From Adiantum capillus-veneris (lineage: Eukaryota > Streptophyta > Polypodiopsida > Polypodiales > Pteridaceae): a DNA stretch of 64,000 nucleotides. Under the pieces are notes generated by a model. It did no database searches, was not told the origin of the DNA, and saw nothing but the letters and a program-made list of their open reading frames with translations. Positions 9,106 to 18,856 of this stretch are shown piece by piece (within the stretch, counting starts at the first letter, position 1; each line of letters opens with the position of its first letter). The position numbers and the translations under genes are program-made. The stretch is from positions 92,610,112 through 92,674,111 of the forward strand of contig CM043945.1 in the NCBI GenBank assembly GCA_014529385.2, in the 5' to 3' direction.

Positions 9106-12100
9106 TTGATGAATTTGAGATCGGGCAGGAACCTCCAGAATAACCAACCAAAACAAGGGGAACCAGCAAGTGTCATATCAACCGAGGAAAGTGTAAACCA
9201 AAGTTGGGTGCAACCATTAGAGCCGATCTTTGAAGGAAGTGTCTCTGATACTTCTTCGGAGAGATCTTACGAGATTTTCACCAAACACGTGGAACACCTG
9301 AACTTGAACAACAGAGAAAATATGGCAGCAGGATCATCAAACCCTTCCGCCACAATGAAGCTATTGTTCATAAAATATCAGTACGACAATGAGCAAGGTG
9401 CCAAGATCTACAAGGATGGAATGGACCGCTATTGTGTGAAGATAGAAGATAGAGCTAGTGAGTTCAAGGACTTAGTGCCTGTGAGCTATAGCGGAGATAG
9501 ATATCTAGATGACAAGGGTACCATGTACTTGGTAGACCTAAACCCTAACATTGTGGACAAGTGGGGTTTGATGGGTACCAAAGCCAAAGTAGATGAAGAA
9601 CTTGAGGAGAAAGCACCAATAATGAACTTCCCTGATGCGAGGTTAAGAAGAGAAAATGAAACTACAAGGATCAACACTGATAACATCTATGTGGGGCTAT
9701 ACAAATATAATAATGGGGAGCAGGATCTCTATTATAGATGTGAAGAACCCTACACTGGAGAGTTGACAGACGGAAAAAGACTTTATGCCTTTACCTACAC
9801 AGAGGGATCGGAAGTGAAAATTGCCGCTTACGACAAGTATGGGAGGCAATACTCAACAATGGGCAAGAAAGAATTAGAAGGATATACATACTTTGGGGGA
9901 CCACTACATCAGTATTATGTTACTTCTAGCTCACAAAGACCAGCACCAACAAATGGAGTGCAAAACCCAATGACAACAGGAGGACAAAGAACTAAGGTTG
10001 CTGACTCTTTCAGCCAACCTCCGTACTCGAAGCTTGGACCAATGGGATCATTACATTCCAGAGAGTCAATGGATACGAATCGAGGTAGTGCAGTTCCAAT
10101 CCACACATATACCACTCCGGGTCCAAGGTTCGAAGCGGAACCATCACATTTACCTCCTAGTAGTAGATTCAGGGCAGGGGAACCGACAAGGGTAACCCAT
10201 GAAGTCCATGATGCTAGAGAAAGCTTTAGCCGGGACACAGGAGCAATGAGATTGGTAGCAGACCATAGACGTATGAGACCATCTCAAGTCTCGAAGTGTA
10301 TGCCAAAGAAGTATGGTGGTTCAGGAGATCCGTATGCACATGTGTCACTCTTTAAGCAAGTCTTAAGAGCTGAGCAGATAACAGATTTCCATACACAATA
10401 CGAGGGATTTGGTCTTACTCTAGAAGGTACGGCATTGACATGGTTTCAACCACTGAACATAGGGGGATTCCATGACATTGACCATTTGCTAAGAGAGTTT
10501 GCTGAGGAATTCTCAAAACGAGGGATTAAGCACAATACGGTCTCACAAATATATGCTTTTAAACAGAGAGAACACGAAAAAGTGAAGGAAGCTTCACTTC
10601 GATTCAAACAATACATTGAGAGATGTCCAGTACGTGAACGACCACAAGATGACAGACTATCTGTTCTCTTTATTGAGGGACTGAGAAACGACACTCTCAA
10701 GAAGGACTTGCACTTGAAAGCTTGTACAAGTTTCGAGCAAGTGACGAGAGCAGCATTGTACTTAGTGGATAACTGTACGGTTTATGGAGAGGTGTCAGCG
10801 GATACAGATTTTGCATCCAGTAGCTCTTCCTCCGTAGCGAGCGAGACTACCACTAAAAAGAATGTACAAACAACAACCATGCCAAATGTAGAGCAAATGA
10901 TAGAAGAGGCTCTAAAAAGGATGGCACCATACCAAAAACCATTTCCAAAACCGCTGAAATGGTGTGCTATTGAGCAAAAATGGACAAATCATCCAACAGA
11001 GGAGTGCTATTACAACAAAGGGTATGTAAGGGAGCGTCAGTATGCACCTCCTGCTCAATTAGCACCACCTCAAGTACATCCAGTACTTCGATACCCAACG
11101 GGAAATGTACCAGGATCTATGGGGATAGAAAGGCCACAACCAGTATTGGGACAACAACCACCTTTACCAGGAGCAAGACCAGTGGGCATTAGATATGCAC
11201 CAACCTTAGAGAATCAGGAAGAACAAGCCTTAGTGCCTGTTCAAGCCTATTATGAAGAATCTGGTGCACACATGTCTCCAATTGTGTATTACCCACCAGA
11301 AGAACCCAAACAACCAGAACCATGGGGCATGATTGGGAATGTTGGAACACCAACAGTTACAAGTGCTTCTGATGAAGAGAGATACAATTTGGACGCAAGA
11401 ACATTGATGTTCATAGCTCATGGAGGGTTAACAGGACAAAGACCATCCTATCCACAAAGGACGAATCAAATGGGACCAAGACCAGCACTAGGACCCTGTT
11501 ACAAGTGTGGAGGTGACCATCTGATGAATGTTTGTCCACATACGGAAATCATTAGAATTAACGCTTATTGCACTGAGTGTGGGGTTACTCACTTCATTGA
11601 GGATTGTTCAAAGAATCCAAACAAAGTGCAAAAGACGACATTGAATATGATAGAAACTATTCCTACCAGCAGTGGGTCTGAAAATGAAACTCTGATACCA
11701 ACGCAAGTTGTTACTAGAGCTCAAGCTAAGAAAACCACTAGAGAACTTGAGAATGGAAAGTTAGCGACCGAAGTGGTTAGTCAAGGACCGCGGAGTCAAA
11801 GAAACACATGGAAAGCTAGAAAAGCACGCATGAAGTTGAGAAAAGAACGTGAAGACGCTATTCTAGCTGAGGAACTAAAGCGAACTAAAGATAGATTAGA
11901 AAAACTTGAGAGTCAAAACGGGAAACGAGAGATGAGCCCGGAAAGAACGAAACAAAAGAGTATCAAAGAAACAACGAGCTTAAGCTCAGGGGGATCAGTG
12001 CTAGTCGACAAAGTACACGAACCATTGGACACACTGATGAGAGCTTACGAAGCTAGGTTAACGAACAACCAAACACAAGAACAGAGATGGATGACATACC

Positions 12101-12243
12101 CAAACGCGGAATTGGAAAAGCAGAGACTTGAAATGTTCCAGAGAATGATCGAGACTGCACAAGCCTTATTAGAACCAACAAAAGAAATAATGAATTGTGG
12201 AACGGAAAAACAATTCAGCAGGAGACTATTGTTTCACGGGTAG
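9106..12243 (+). CDS. gag: Element 1 Gag
   Basis: Structural polyprotein forming the cytoplasmic particle; 1045 residues, long for a Ty3/gypsy Gag. Residues about 80-290 form an extra region with many Tyr and charged residues that I do not recognise. Residues about 400-555 fit the retrotransposon gag capsid domain (KKYGGSGDPYAHVSLFKQ ... LTLEGTALTWFQPL ... EFAEEFSKRG). Near residues 799-840 are two zinc knuckles, CYKCGGDHLMNVC and CTECGVTHFIEDC, both CX2CX3HX4C, one residue shorter than the usual CX2CX4HX4C. A basic, helical C-terminal region (residues 900-970) holds SGGSVLVDKVHEPLDT, conserved in Element 2. The ATG at 9106 is preceded by stops and follows the long leader. The 3' end overlaps pol by 49 nt in the -1 frame. 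Confidence 0.9.
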   Translation: MMNLRSGRNLQNNQPKQGEPASVISTEESVNQSWVQPLEPIFEGSVSDTSSERSYEIFTKHVEHLNLNNRENMAAGSSNPSATMKLLFIKYQYDNEQGAKIYKDGMDRYCVKIEDRASEFKDLVPVSYSGDRYLDDKGTMYLVDLNPNIVDKWGLMGTKAKVDEELEEKAPIMNFPDARLRRENETTRINTDNIYVGLYKYNNGEQDLYYRCEEPYTGELTDGKRLYAFTYTEGSEVKIAAYDKYGRQYSTMGKKELEGYTYFGGPLHQYYVTSSSQRPAPTNGVQNPMTTGGQRTKVADSFSQPPYSKLGPMGSLHSRESMDTNRGSAVPIHTYTTPGPRFEAEPSHLPPSSRFRAGEPTRVTHEVHDARESFSRDTGAMRLVADHRRMRPSQVSKCMPKKYGGSGDPYAHVSLFKQVLRAEQITDFHTQYEGFGLTLEGTALTWFQPLNIGGFHDIDHLLREFAEEFSKRGIKHNTVSQIYAFKQREHEKVKEASLRFKQYIERCPVRERPQDDRLSVLFIEGLRNDTLKKDLHLKACTSFEQVTRAALYLVDNCTVYGEVSADTDFASSSSSSVASETTTKKNVQTTTMPNVEQMIEEALKRMAPYQKPFPKPLKWCAIEQKWTNHPTEECYYNKGYVRERQYAPPAQLAPPQVHPVLRYPTGNVPGSMGIERPQPVLGQQPPLPGARPVGIRYAPTLENQEEQALVPVQAYYEESGAHMSPIVYYPPEEPKQPEPWGMIGNVGTPTVTSASDEERYNLDARTLMFIAHGGLTGQRPSYPQRTNQMGPRPALGPCYKCGGDHLMNVCPHTEIIRINAYCTECGVTHFIEDCSKNPNKVQKTTLNMIETIPTSSGSENETLIPTQVVTRAQAKKTTRELENGKLATEVVSQGPRSQRNTWKARKARMKLRKEREDAILAEELKRTKDRLEKLESQNGKREMSPERTKQKSIKETTSLSSGGSVLVDKVHEPLDTLMRAYEARLTNNQTQEQRWMTYPNAELEKQRLEMFQRMIETAQALLEPTKEIMNCGTEKQFSRRLLFHG

Positions 12244-15236
12244 CTGAAAAGACTCCCAGTGCACAAAAGCCTGAAAATACACACAAGGATGACCGCATAG
12301 TGTTGAACACAACCGATCAGGAGAGAGAGAGTTTTCATCCAGTCGTACAGAGGTCTTACGGAAGAGATGAGGATTACAATGAATTTTGGAAACAAGTGAG
12401 AGAGGCAAACTTTGCAAACGAGCTAAGTTGCCAAGCTAATCAGACAAATTGGGAAAAGGACATCAGGAATCCTCCCATAGTGGAATTTGAGGCAGGATCT
12501 CAAGTGGACTTGGATCTGCAATCTTACTGGGGAGATGGGGGCTCTGTTAGAACAATGGAGAGCAAACCTCATTCACTGAATACCTTACCTTCATACTTAG
12601 GAGAGTATGAAGCAAAATCCGAGATTAGAGCACTTCCCTCACGAAGAATCTCATCAGAAAAAGTCATGGACTCGCAAGGATTGATAGAGATCTTGTCAAC
12701 ACCAGTAACATGCACTATCACTCTAGCTGAGCTTTTGAGGCTAAGACCACATATGTGGACCACTGTAGGAAAATGCTTGGAGAAATTTGGGATAAAAGAC
12801 CCAACATCGAGACTGAAAGAAGGTATACAAGAGCTGAGTAAACCACAAAAGAACGCTAAGCCTGTACCCTTAAACAAGGTAGGAGAGTATTGCGAAGGTG
12901 AAGAGGGGAATATAACCTTACCAGTTGAATTCCAAGGCGTGAACACGATGGCAATACTAGACAGCGGAGCTGCGGTAGCCATTGCTACAAAAGAAATATG
13001 GAAAAAATGGGGGAAACCAGCAATAAGGAAGACTAGGTTGAAACTCCAATTAGCAGATGGACACATGGAGAAACCTGTGGGGTTATTAGAGAAAGTTGTA
13101 GTGACTTCTTGCGGCATTGAATACGAACATACTTTTGCTATTGTCGATTTTGGCAAGGAGAATAACTATGATATCATACTGGGAAGACCATTCATGAGAC
13201 AGTTGAAAATGGTCCAGGATTGGGGCTACGATCACATATACCTGAGAAATATGGAAACCACTACACGTGTGAACCTCAAAGACCATAGCTACAAAGATGT
13301 GAACCGAACACCGGTGGAGGAGTTTGATTCTGCTACTTTGGCGGGATCCGAATTTCCAGCTTGGTTAGGTAAACCCAAGGAGTTATGGATGTGTGGAGCT
13401 TCGAAATGTGGAAGTCTGAAACGAGAAGAATGTGTTTTAGAAAGGGCTATCGAAGACGAAACTTATATAGGAGAACCCTTTCCAGAGGACACGCTTGAAC
13501 CATTAGAATGGACACACATTCTAGTAACCCTAGATGTTTGTGCAATTTCGGATGGTCCCACAACGAAATTTTGCGACAAGGACGGGTACGACGTGGTTCC
13601 GTACTTCATGTTGAGAACTGTACTCGAAAAAGAAACTGAAAAGAACGATACACTGGAAAAGGAAGATGAAGAAGAGGTGTTTCACGACATTCCCGATCAT
13701 CCAGAGTGGGGAAATGAAGCAGACAACGAGTCAACGGACAATTCAAGCGGAAACGAAGAAACTATAACGGATGTCCGATTTTATGATTTTTCGAACCAAA
13801 CTAAACAACGCCAGAAACGCTATAGAGCAAAGAAAAAAACAAAGGGGGTTAGAACCAATCCGATGCTTAGAATAAGAGAAAAAAATCAATTCCTAATGCT
13901 AGTAAAAACAGAAGATTGTGTTAAGGACAAGATTTCTGGAAGAATGAGAGGCAATGATCAAAAGAGCTTACGAAAAGACAAAAGAGGCTCAAGAAATCAA
14001 GTTCAAAGGAATGGAACGAAAACAAAAACAGAAAAGACAGAAAAGGACAAGCGCAACAGAGAACACACGGAGTCCAAGTTAGAACATAGAAACAAGTACA
14101 GAGAGCTCAAGAAAACTCTGAAAGAAGTTTGGACAACAGAATTTGAGAGTGGAGAGGACGAAAACGCCAAAATCAAGGAAAACATGGATGTTCCCTCTCA
14201 CTATAGGAAATTCACAATAGAGGATAGGAAGGTGGTTTTAACCCAACCTATTCGAGAGAGAAGGGAGAACGAATCTTATGACGGACCGGAGGATGCAAAA
14301 AAAGTTGATTTAGCAGCTCCAGGTGAGCCACCTAGACCGGTGTACATAGCCACAGATTTGTCTCCAGGCGAGGAAGAGAGACTTTTGAGTCTTCTCAGAG
14401 AGTATAGGGATGTGTTTGCATGGTCTTATAAGGACTTAAAGGGAGTTGACCCATCGATATACCAACACACAATCCCACTGAAACAAGACGCAAAGCCTAG
14501 CAGACAGAGACCATACACATATAATGATACATTTGCTAAGCGAATCAAAGAAGAGATAGATAAGCTAATGGAAGCTGAATTCATATACGAGATTGAACAC
14601 ACCGATTGGGTATCTCCGATTGTGGTAGTACCCAAGAAGAACGGAAAACTCCGAGTGTGTGTCAACTTAAAGAAAGTGAATGCTGCAACAATCAGGGACA
14701 ATTATCCCCTGCCGATAACTGATCATGTTCTAGAGCGTGTATCAGGGAAAACAGCCTACTCCTTTCTTGATGGTTTTTCAGGATATAACCAGCTAGCCAT
14801 AGCACTGGAAGATCAACATAAAACAGCTTTTGCAACTGAGTGGGGAATTTATGCTTATCGGGTTATGCCTTTTGGTCTAACCAATGCTCCCGCAACCTTC
14901 CAGAGGCTGATGACGTATGCTTTCAAAGAATACTTAAGGTTGTTTCTAGAAATATACATGGATGACTTATGTGTACATTCTCTACTGAGGGATGAGCATC
15001 TAGAACACCTAAGAAAAGTATTTGAGAAATGTAGGACATATCGCATTTGTCTCAATCCTGAGAAATGTGTGTTTATGGTCCGACATGGCAGAATTCTGGG
15101 ACATATTGTCTCACAAAACGGAATATCCACGGATTTAGAGAAGATAAAAGATATAGTGAATATGCCTAGACCAACCAATGCGAAACAAGTGCAGAGCTTT
15201 ATGGGACATTGCGGATATTATAGACGATTCATTTAT
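12195..15236 (+). CDS. pol: Element 1 Pol, N-terminal part: protease 1 and reverse transcriptase
   Basis: Frame -1 relative to gag, overlapping it over 12195-12243, so expression probably needs a -1 ribosomal frameshift. I see no perfect slippery heptamer; an A5 run at about 12206-12210 is the nearest candidate. A retropepsin domain surrounds MAILDSGAAVAIA (catalytic Asp at residue 256) and ends in YDIILGRPFMRQL. A charged linker (residues about 480-680) follows. RT runs from about residue 770: WVSPIVVVPKKNGKLRVCVN, SFLDGFSGYNQ (first catalytic Asp), AYRVMPFGLTNAPATFQRLM, IYMDDL (YMDD at residue 921) and GHCGYYRRFIY. The frame then runs into a 126-bp insertion with stop codons (TAA at 15267); without it the frame continues directly into RNase H. 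Confidence 0.93.
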
Positions 15237-15277
15237 GGAATTTTTTTCTTTCTAAACAAATATAACTAATGAACAAT

Positions 15278-15317
<40 letters not shown>

Positions 15318-15362
15318 GAGAAGAAAGAGAGAGAGAGAGGGAGAGTGCGTGTTACCTTTGCT
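15237..15362 (+). other. 126-bp insertion disrupting Element 1 pol
   Basis: Element 2 reads RRFIYMYALIAKPL without interruption at this point. Element 1 reads RRFIY, then 126 extra bases, then MYAIIGQPL. The insertion is A/T-rich at first, then (GT)n at 15283-15311 and a GA-rich run. It has stops at 15267 and 15270. It does not begin with GT or end with AG, so it is not a standard intron. The length is a multiple of three. Confidence 0.8.
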
Positions 15363-18300
15363 ATGTACGCTATAATAGGCCAACCACTTTACAGGCTAAT
15401 AGTGAACTTTGAATGGACAAAGGAGTGTGAGGAATCATTCAAGAAATTGAAAGAGGCACTCATTACTGCTCCAGTCTTGAAATCACCAGATTGGGAGAAG
15501 ATATTCCATGTGCACATAGATGCTTCGGCATATGCAATAGGATGCATTCTGGCTCAGCCAGAAGAAGAAAACATGGATTTTCCTATCTGTTACGCCAGTC
15601 GACAGCTCAACAATGCAGAGAAGAATTACACCACAACAGAGCGAGAGGGATTAGGAATGATATATGCTGTGAAGAAATTTCGGCATTATCTTCTAGCCAA
15701 CAAGTTTGTGTTTTTTACGGATCACCAAGCCTTGCTCTACCTAGTGAATAAACCATGCAATACCAGGAGAATAGTGAGATGGTTCATTATCTTGCTGGAA
15801 TTCGACTTCACGGTAGTAGTAAAGAAAGGAAAAACACATCTTAGAGCTGATCATCTTTCGCGATTGACGAATGGAGAAGACCCAATAGGAGTAGATGACG
15901 ACATGCCAGACGCGTACTTGTTCAACATAGAAATGATACCGAAGTGGTCTCAAAATGTCGTTAACCTATTAACCTATGGAGGAGAGTTCGATAGAAGAGA
16001 ATACAACCAGAAACATATTGCTATTCAGCAATCCAAGAATCTTCAATTGGTTGCAGGAAGGTTGTATCAATTGGGAAATGATCATGTTTTACGACTATGC
16101 ATCAATCCTGAGGAATATAATATATATCTGCGCGAAGCACATGTTCAGGAATGTGCATTTCATTGTTCAAGAAGGAACACATATAGGAATTTGTTACAAT
16201 TGGGAGTCTATTGGCCAGGAATGAAAGAAAGCGTACATGAATATGTCACTGTATGTATTATATGTTCATCGAAACCGCCAGCAGATTATTCGACATTATA
16301 TCAGATAACGATCGCTCCGGAATGGAGTCAGTATATTGTTGAATATCTCACAAATAGAACTTTCCCAGAAGGAACGTCAAAAGCTCGTCAGAAATCTGTA
16401 GAGACAGAAGCTAGAGATTACGCTTTAATGGGAGATCAACTCTATAAGAGAGGTAAAGACAACCAGCTTAGGATTTGCGCATCAGAGTCTGAGTATGTGA
16501 TAATCCTAGAGCAAGCTCATGGAGGAGTAGGTGGAGGCCATTTCTCAGGTGATAAGACAGCAAAACTTGTCTTAGCCGCAGGAATATGGTGGCCAACATT
16601 ACATATGGATGCTGAGGAATACGTTAAACGGTGCGATGACTGTCAGCGGACCAAAGTACCACTTAAAAGAGATGATATGCCGCTTAGACCAATGATGGGG
16701 GCAAGAGCTTTTGCAAAATGGGGGATTGATTATGTCGGACCCATTTCACCTCCTGCATATAAGACTCATGCACAATACATCGTTGTGGTTACAGACTATC
16801 TAACAAAGTGGGTCGAAGCAAAGGCAACTCAAAAAGCAGATGCCAGGACCACGGCACAATTTCTATATGAATACGTCTTTGTACGATATGGATTGCCAAT
16901 AGAAATTGTGAGTGATCGAGGCACACATTTTATAAATGAAGTGATAGAGATCCTTCTAGATGAATTCATGGTAATCCATAGGAAATCAGCCCCGTATCAT
17001 CCACAAGCAAACGGACAAGCTGAAGCAACAAACAAAACCATATGCACGGTCCTTACGAAGATTGTATCTGAGTCGAGAACTGACTGGGACCAGAAGTTGC
17101 ATTCAACATTATGGGCATATAGGATAGCATATAAAACATCAATAGGAACGACCCCATATAACATGGTTTTTGGGCTAAATGCTATCTTACCAATAGAATT
17201 CTTGATTTCAACCTTAAGGGTGGCTAAGGATCTAGAGTGGACAGGGCACGAGCTTTCTGATAGAATAGATGACCTGGAAAAGCTAGACGAGCTTCGCCTA
17301 AAAGCAGTAGCTTCTATCTACGCTCAAAAAAGGCGACAAAAGGAATTTTTTGATAAGCATGTGCGGACTAAAGAGTTTAAGGTTGGGGACTATGTCCTAG
17401 TTTACACTCTGAAACAGCATGCTAAGAAGCTTAAAAAGCGAGGGATGGGACCTCTGGTGATTAAAGATCTATCACCAAGTGGAGCCGTCAAGCTTGCTAC
17501 ATTAGACAGAGAAGAAATGCCCAATTGGATTAGTGGATGCAGAGTGAAAAAGTATCTTTTGCCGCTAACCCAAGACATGCTGCGTGTCCAGAAAAAGAAA
17601 ATGATTTTGGAGGAAGCGCAAGCCGAGGCGAAGGAAAGAATGGAGAAAAGAAAACTACTGCGTCAGAAACAGCGCAATGAAGGAGCAATACGAATAAGCG
17701 CAGTCAGTATAACAGAAATGGATAATGACAAAGAAGAACCCATCATTGAATGCAAAGTAGGAACCAACCAAATCAAAGCCAGAGCACTATTGGATTCAGG
17801 AGCTCAAGCTAACCTACTTTCACTCAGTTTGTATAGACAATCGACAAATGACACTAAACTACAAACTGCCAAGCAAGCGTTAAAGAGTTACTCTGAGAAT
17901 TCAATCAAAACTGTCGGATGCACAGTTTTACATATACAGATTAACCGTTATGTGTATCCTCATATGTTTTACGTGGTTGAAGACCAAGCTACACAACAAC
18001 CATTATTGCTAGGACAACCATGGCAGAAGCAATACAATGCAATGATTGACTGGAGTTCTAAATCAGTGCTTATCAAATATGAAGGTGAAAGTCAATCAGT
18101 TAAGTTCACCAAAGGAGAAGAGCCAACTCCAAAGGACGAATCCAAAGACAAAGGTAAACAACAACCAGAGAAAAAGAAGAAGCAATGGCAACCAAAAGTT
18201 TCTATACAACCGGATTACTCTTCGACGAGGAATTCTCAACAGTGGATAAGGAAAACAAGCAATAATATAACAGCTCAACCTTGGGAAAAAACGGAATCAA

Positions 18301-18821
18301 AGTTGATATGGAGACCAAAAAAGGTGGTGCCAGAGAAAACAAAGGTGGAAAACAGAGTCTTCAATACCAGACAACAGAGTGATTCCAGACAATCAAGGAC
18401 AGTGAAACAGATCTGGATTCCAAAGAAATTCATGACGGCACAAAGCCATAGCAAGCAAATTTGGATCCCAAAGATTTGTAAACAGGAACTCCCTTCAGTA
18501 CAATCAACGGACACTCCTAGGTATTTCAAGTCGAGGAAATCAACACAAAGAACAAAGCAGGTTTGGGTCGCAAAGAGTTTGTGGCAAGCACAAGTGAAGC
18601 GGAAGCAGATTTGGATTGTGAAAAAGAACAACAAAGTAAAGAAGAATCCATCTACTGATTCTACTACCGAAGTGCCAAAACCAACCCAAAACCCAACCAC
18701 CAATCCTTCAATCAAACAAAGAGCAGCTTTATTGGAAAGACTGTTGTATCATCGCTCTACAATTGCACTGGGAACTTATGACCAAAACAACTACATTGCT
18801 TCGCCCACAGACACTTCATAG
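15363..18821 (+). CDS. pol: Element 1 Pol, C-terminal part: RNase H, double HHCC, integrase, protease 2, WxPK tail
   Basis: Same frame as the upstream pol part; the open frame starts at 15288 inside the insertion. Residue numbers count from there. RNase H, about 70-165: FHVHIDASAYAIGC, TTTEREGLGMIYAVK, FFTDHQALLYLV. Then two related zinc-binding modules: EAHVQECAFH ... GVYWPGM ... CIICSS (about 280-330), and EQAHGGVGGGHF ... GIWWPTL ... CDDCQRTK (about 405-455). Integrase core about 470-620: KWGIDYVGPI, VSDRGTHF and HPQANGQAEATN supply the D, D and E. The INT C-terminus ends in GCRVKKYLLPL, with no chromodomain. A second retropepsin follows: ARALLDSGAQANLLS (Asp at residue 836) to PLLLGQPWQKQYNAMIDW. 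The last 200 residues carry repeated W-x-P-K motifs such as KQIWIPKK. The polyprotein is open to its stop. Confidence 0.92.
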   Translation: MYAIIGQPLYRLIVNFEWTKECEESFKKLKEALITAPVLKSPDWEKIFHVHIDASAYAIGCILAQPEEENMDFPICYASRQLNNAEKNYTTTEREGLGMIYAVKKFRHYLLANKFVFFTDHQALLYLVNKPCNTRRIVRWFIILLEFDFTVVVKKGKTHLRADHLSRLTNGEDPIGVDDDMPDAYLFNIEMIPKWSQNVVNLLTYGGEFDRREYNQKHIAIQQSKNLQLVAGRLYQLGNDHVLRLCINPEEYNIYLREAHVQECAFHCSRRNTYRNLLQLGVYWPGMKESVHEYVTVCIICSSKPPADYSTLYQITIAPEWSQYIVEYLTNRTFPEGTSKARQKSVETEARDYALMGDQLYKRGKDNQLRICASESEYVIILEQAHGGVGGGHFSGDKTAKLVLAAGIWWPTLHMDAEEYVKRCDDCQRTKVPLKRDDMPLRPMMGARAFAKWGIDYVGPISPPAYKTHAQYIVVVTDYLTKWVEAKATQKADARTTAQFLYEYVFVRYGLPIEIVSDRGTHFINEVIEILLDEFMVIHRKSAPYHPQANGQAEATNKTICTVLTKIVSESRTDWDQKLHSTLWAYRIAYKTSIGTTPYNMVFGLNAILPIEFLISTLRVAKDLEWTGHELSDRIDDLEKLDELRLKAVASIYAQKRRQKEFFDKHVRTKEFKVGDYVLVYTLKQHAKKLKKRGMGPLVIKDLSPSGAVKLATLDREEMPNWISGCRVKKYLLPLTQDMLRVQKKKMILEEAQAEAKERMEKRKLLRQKQRNEGAIRISAVSITEMDNDKEEPIIECKVGTNQIKARALLDSGAQANLLSLSLYRQSTNDTKLQTAKQALKSYSENSIKTVGCTVLHIQINRYVYPHMFYVVEDQATQQPLLLGQPWQKQYNAMIDWSSKSVLIKYEGESQSVKFTKGEEPTPKDESKDKGKQQPEKKKKQWQPKVSIQPDYSSTRNSQQWIRKTSNNITAQPWEKTESKLIWRPKKVVPEKTKVENRVFNTRQQSDSRQSRTVKQIWIPKKFMTAQSHSKQIWIPKICKQELPSVQSTDTPRYFKSRKSTQRTKQVWVAKSLWQAQVKRKQIWIVKKNNKVKKNPSTDSTTEVPKPTQNPTTNPSIKQRAALLERLLYHRSTIALGTYDQNNYIASPTDTS

Positions 18822-18842
18822 TCGTCCGGGAGGACTCAGACT

Positions 18843-18856
18843 AGGAGGGGGGGAGG
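18843..18856 (+). other. Internal polypurine tract of Element 1
   Basis: AGGAGGGGGGGAGG lies 20 bp after the pol stop, very like the terminal tract at 24945-24957. In Element 3 the tract at the corresponding place is followed directly by the LTR. It could prime a second plus strand or be the remnant of a shorter ancestral element. Confidence 0.65.
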
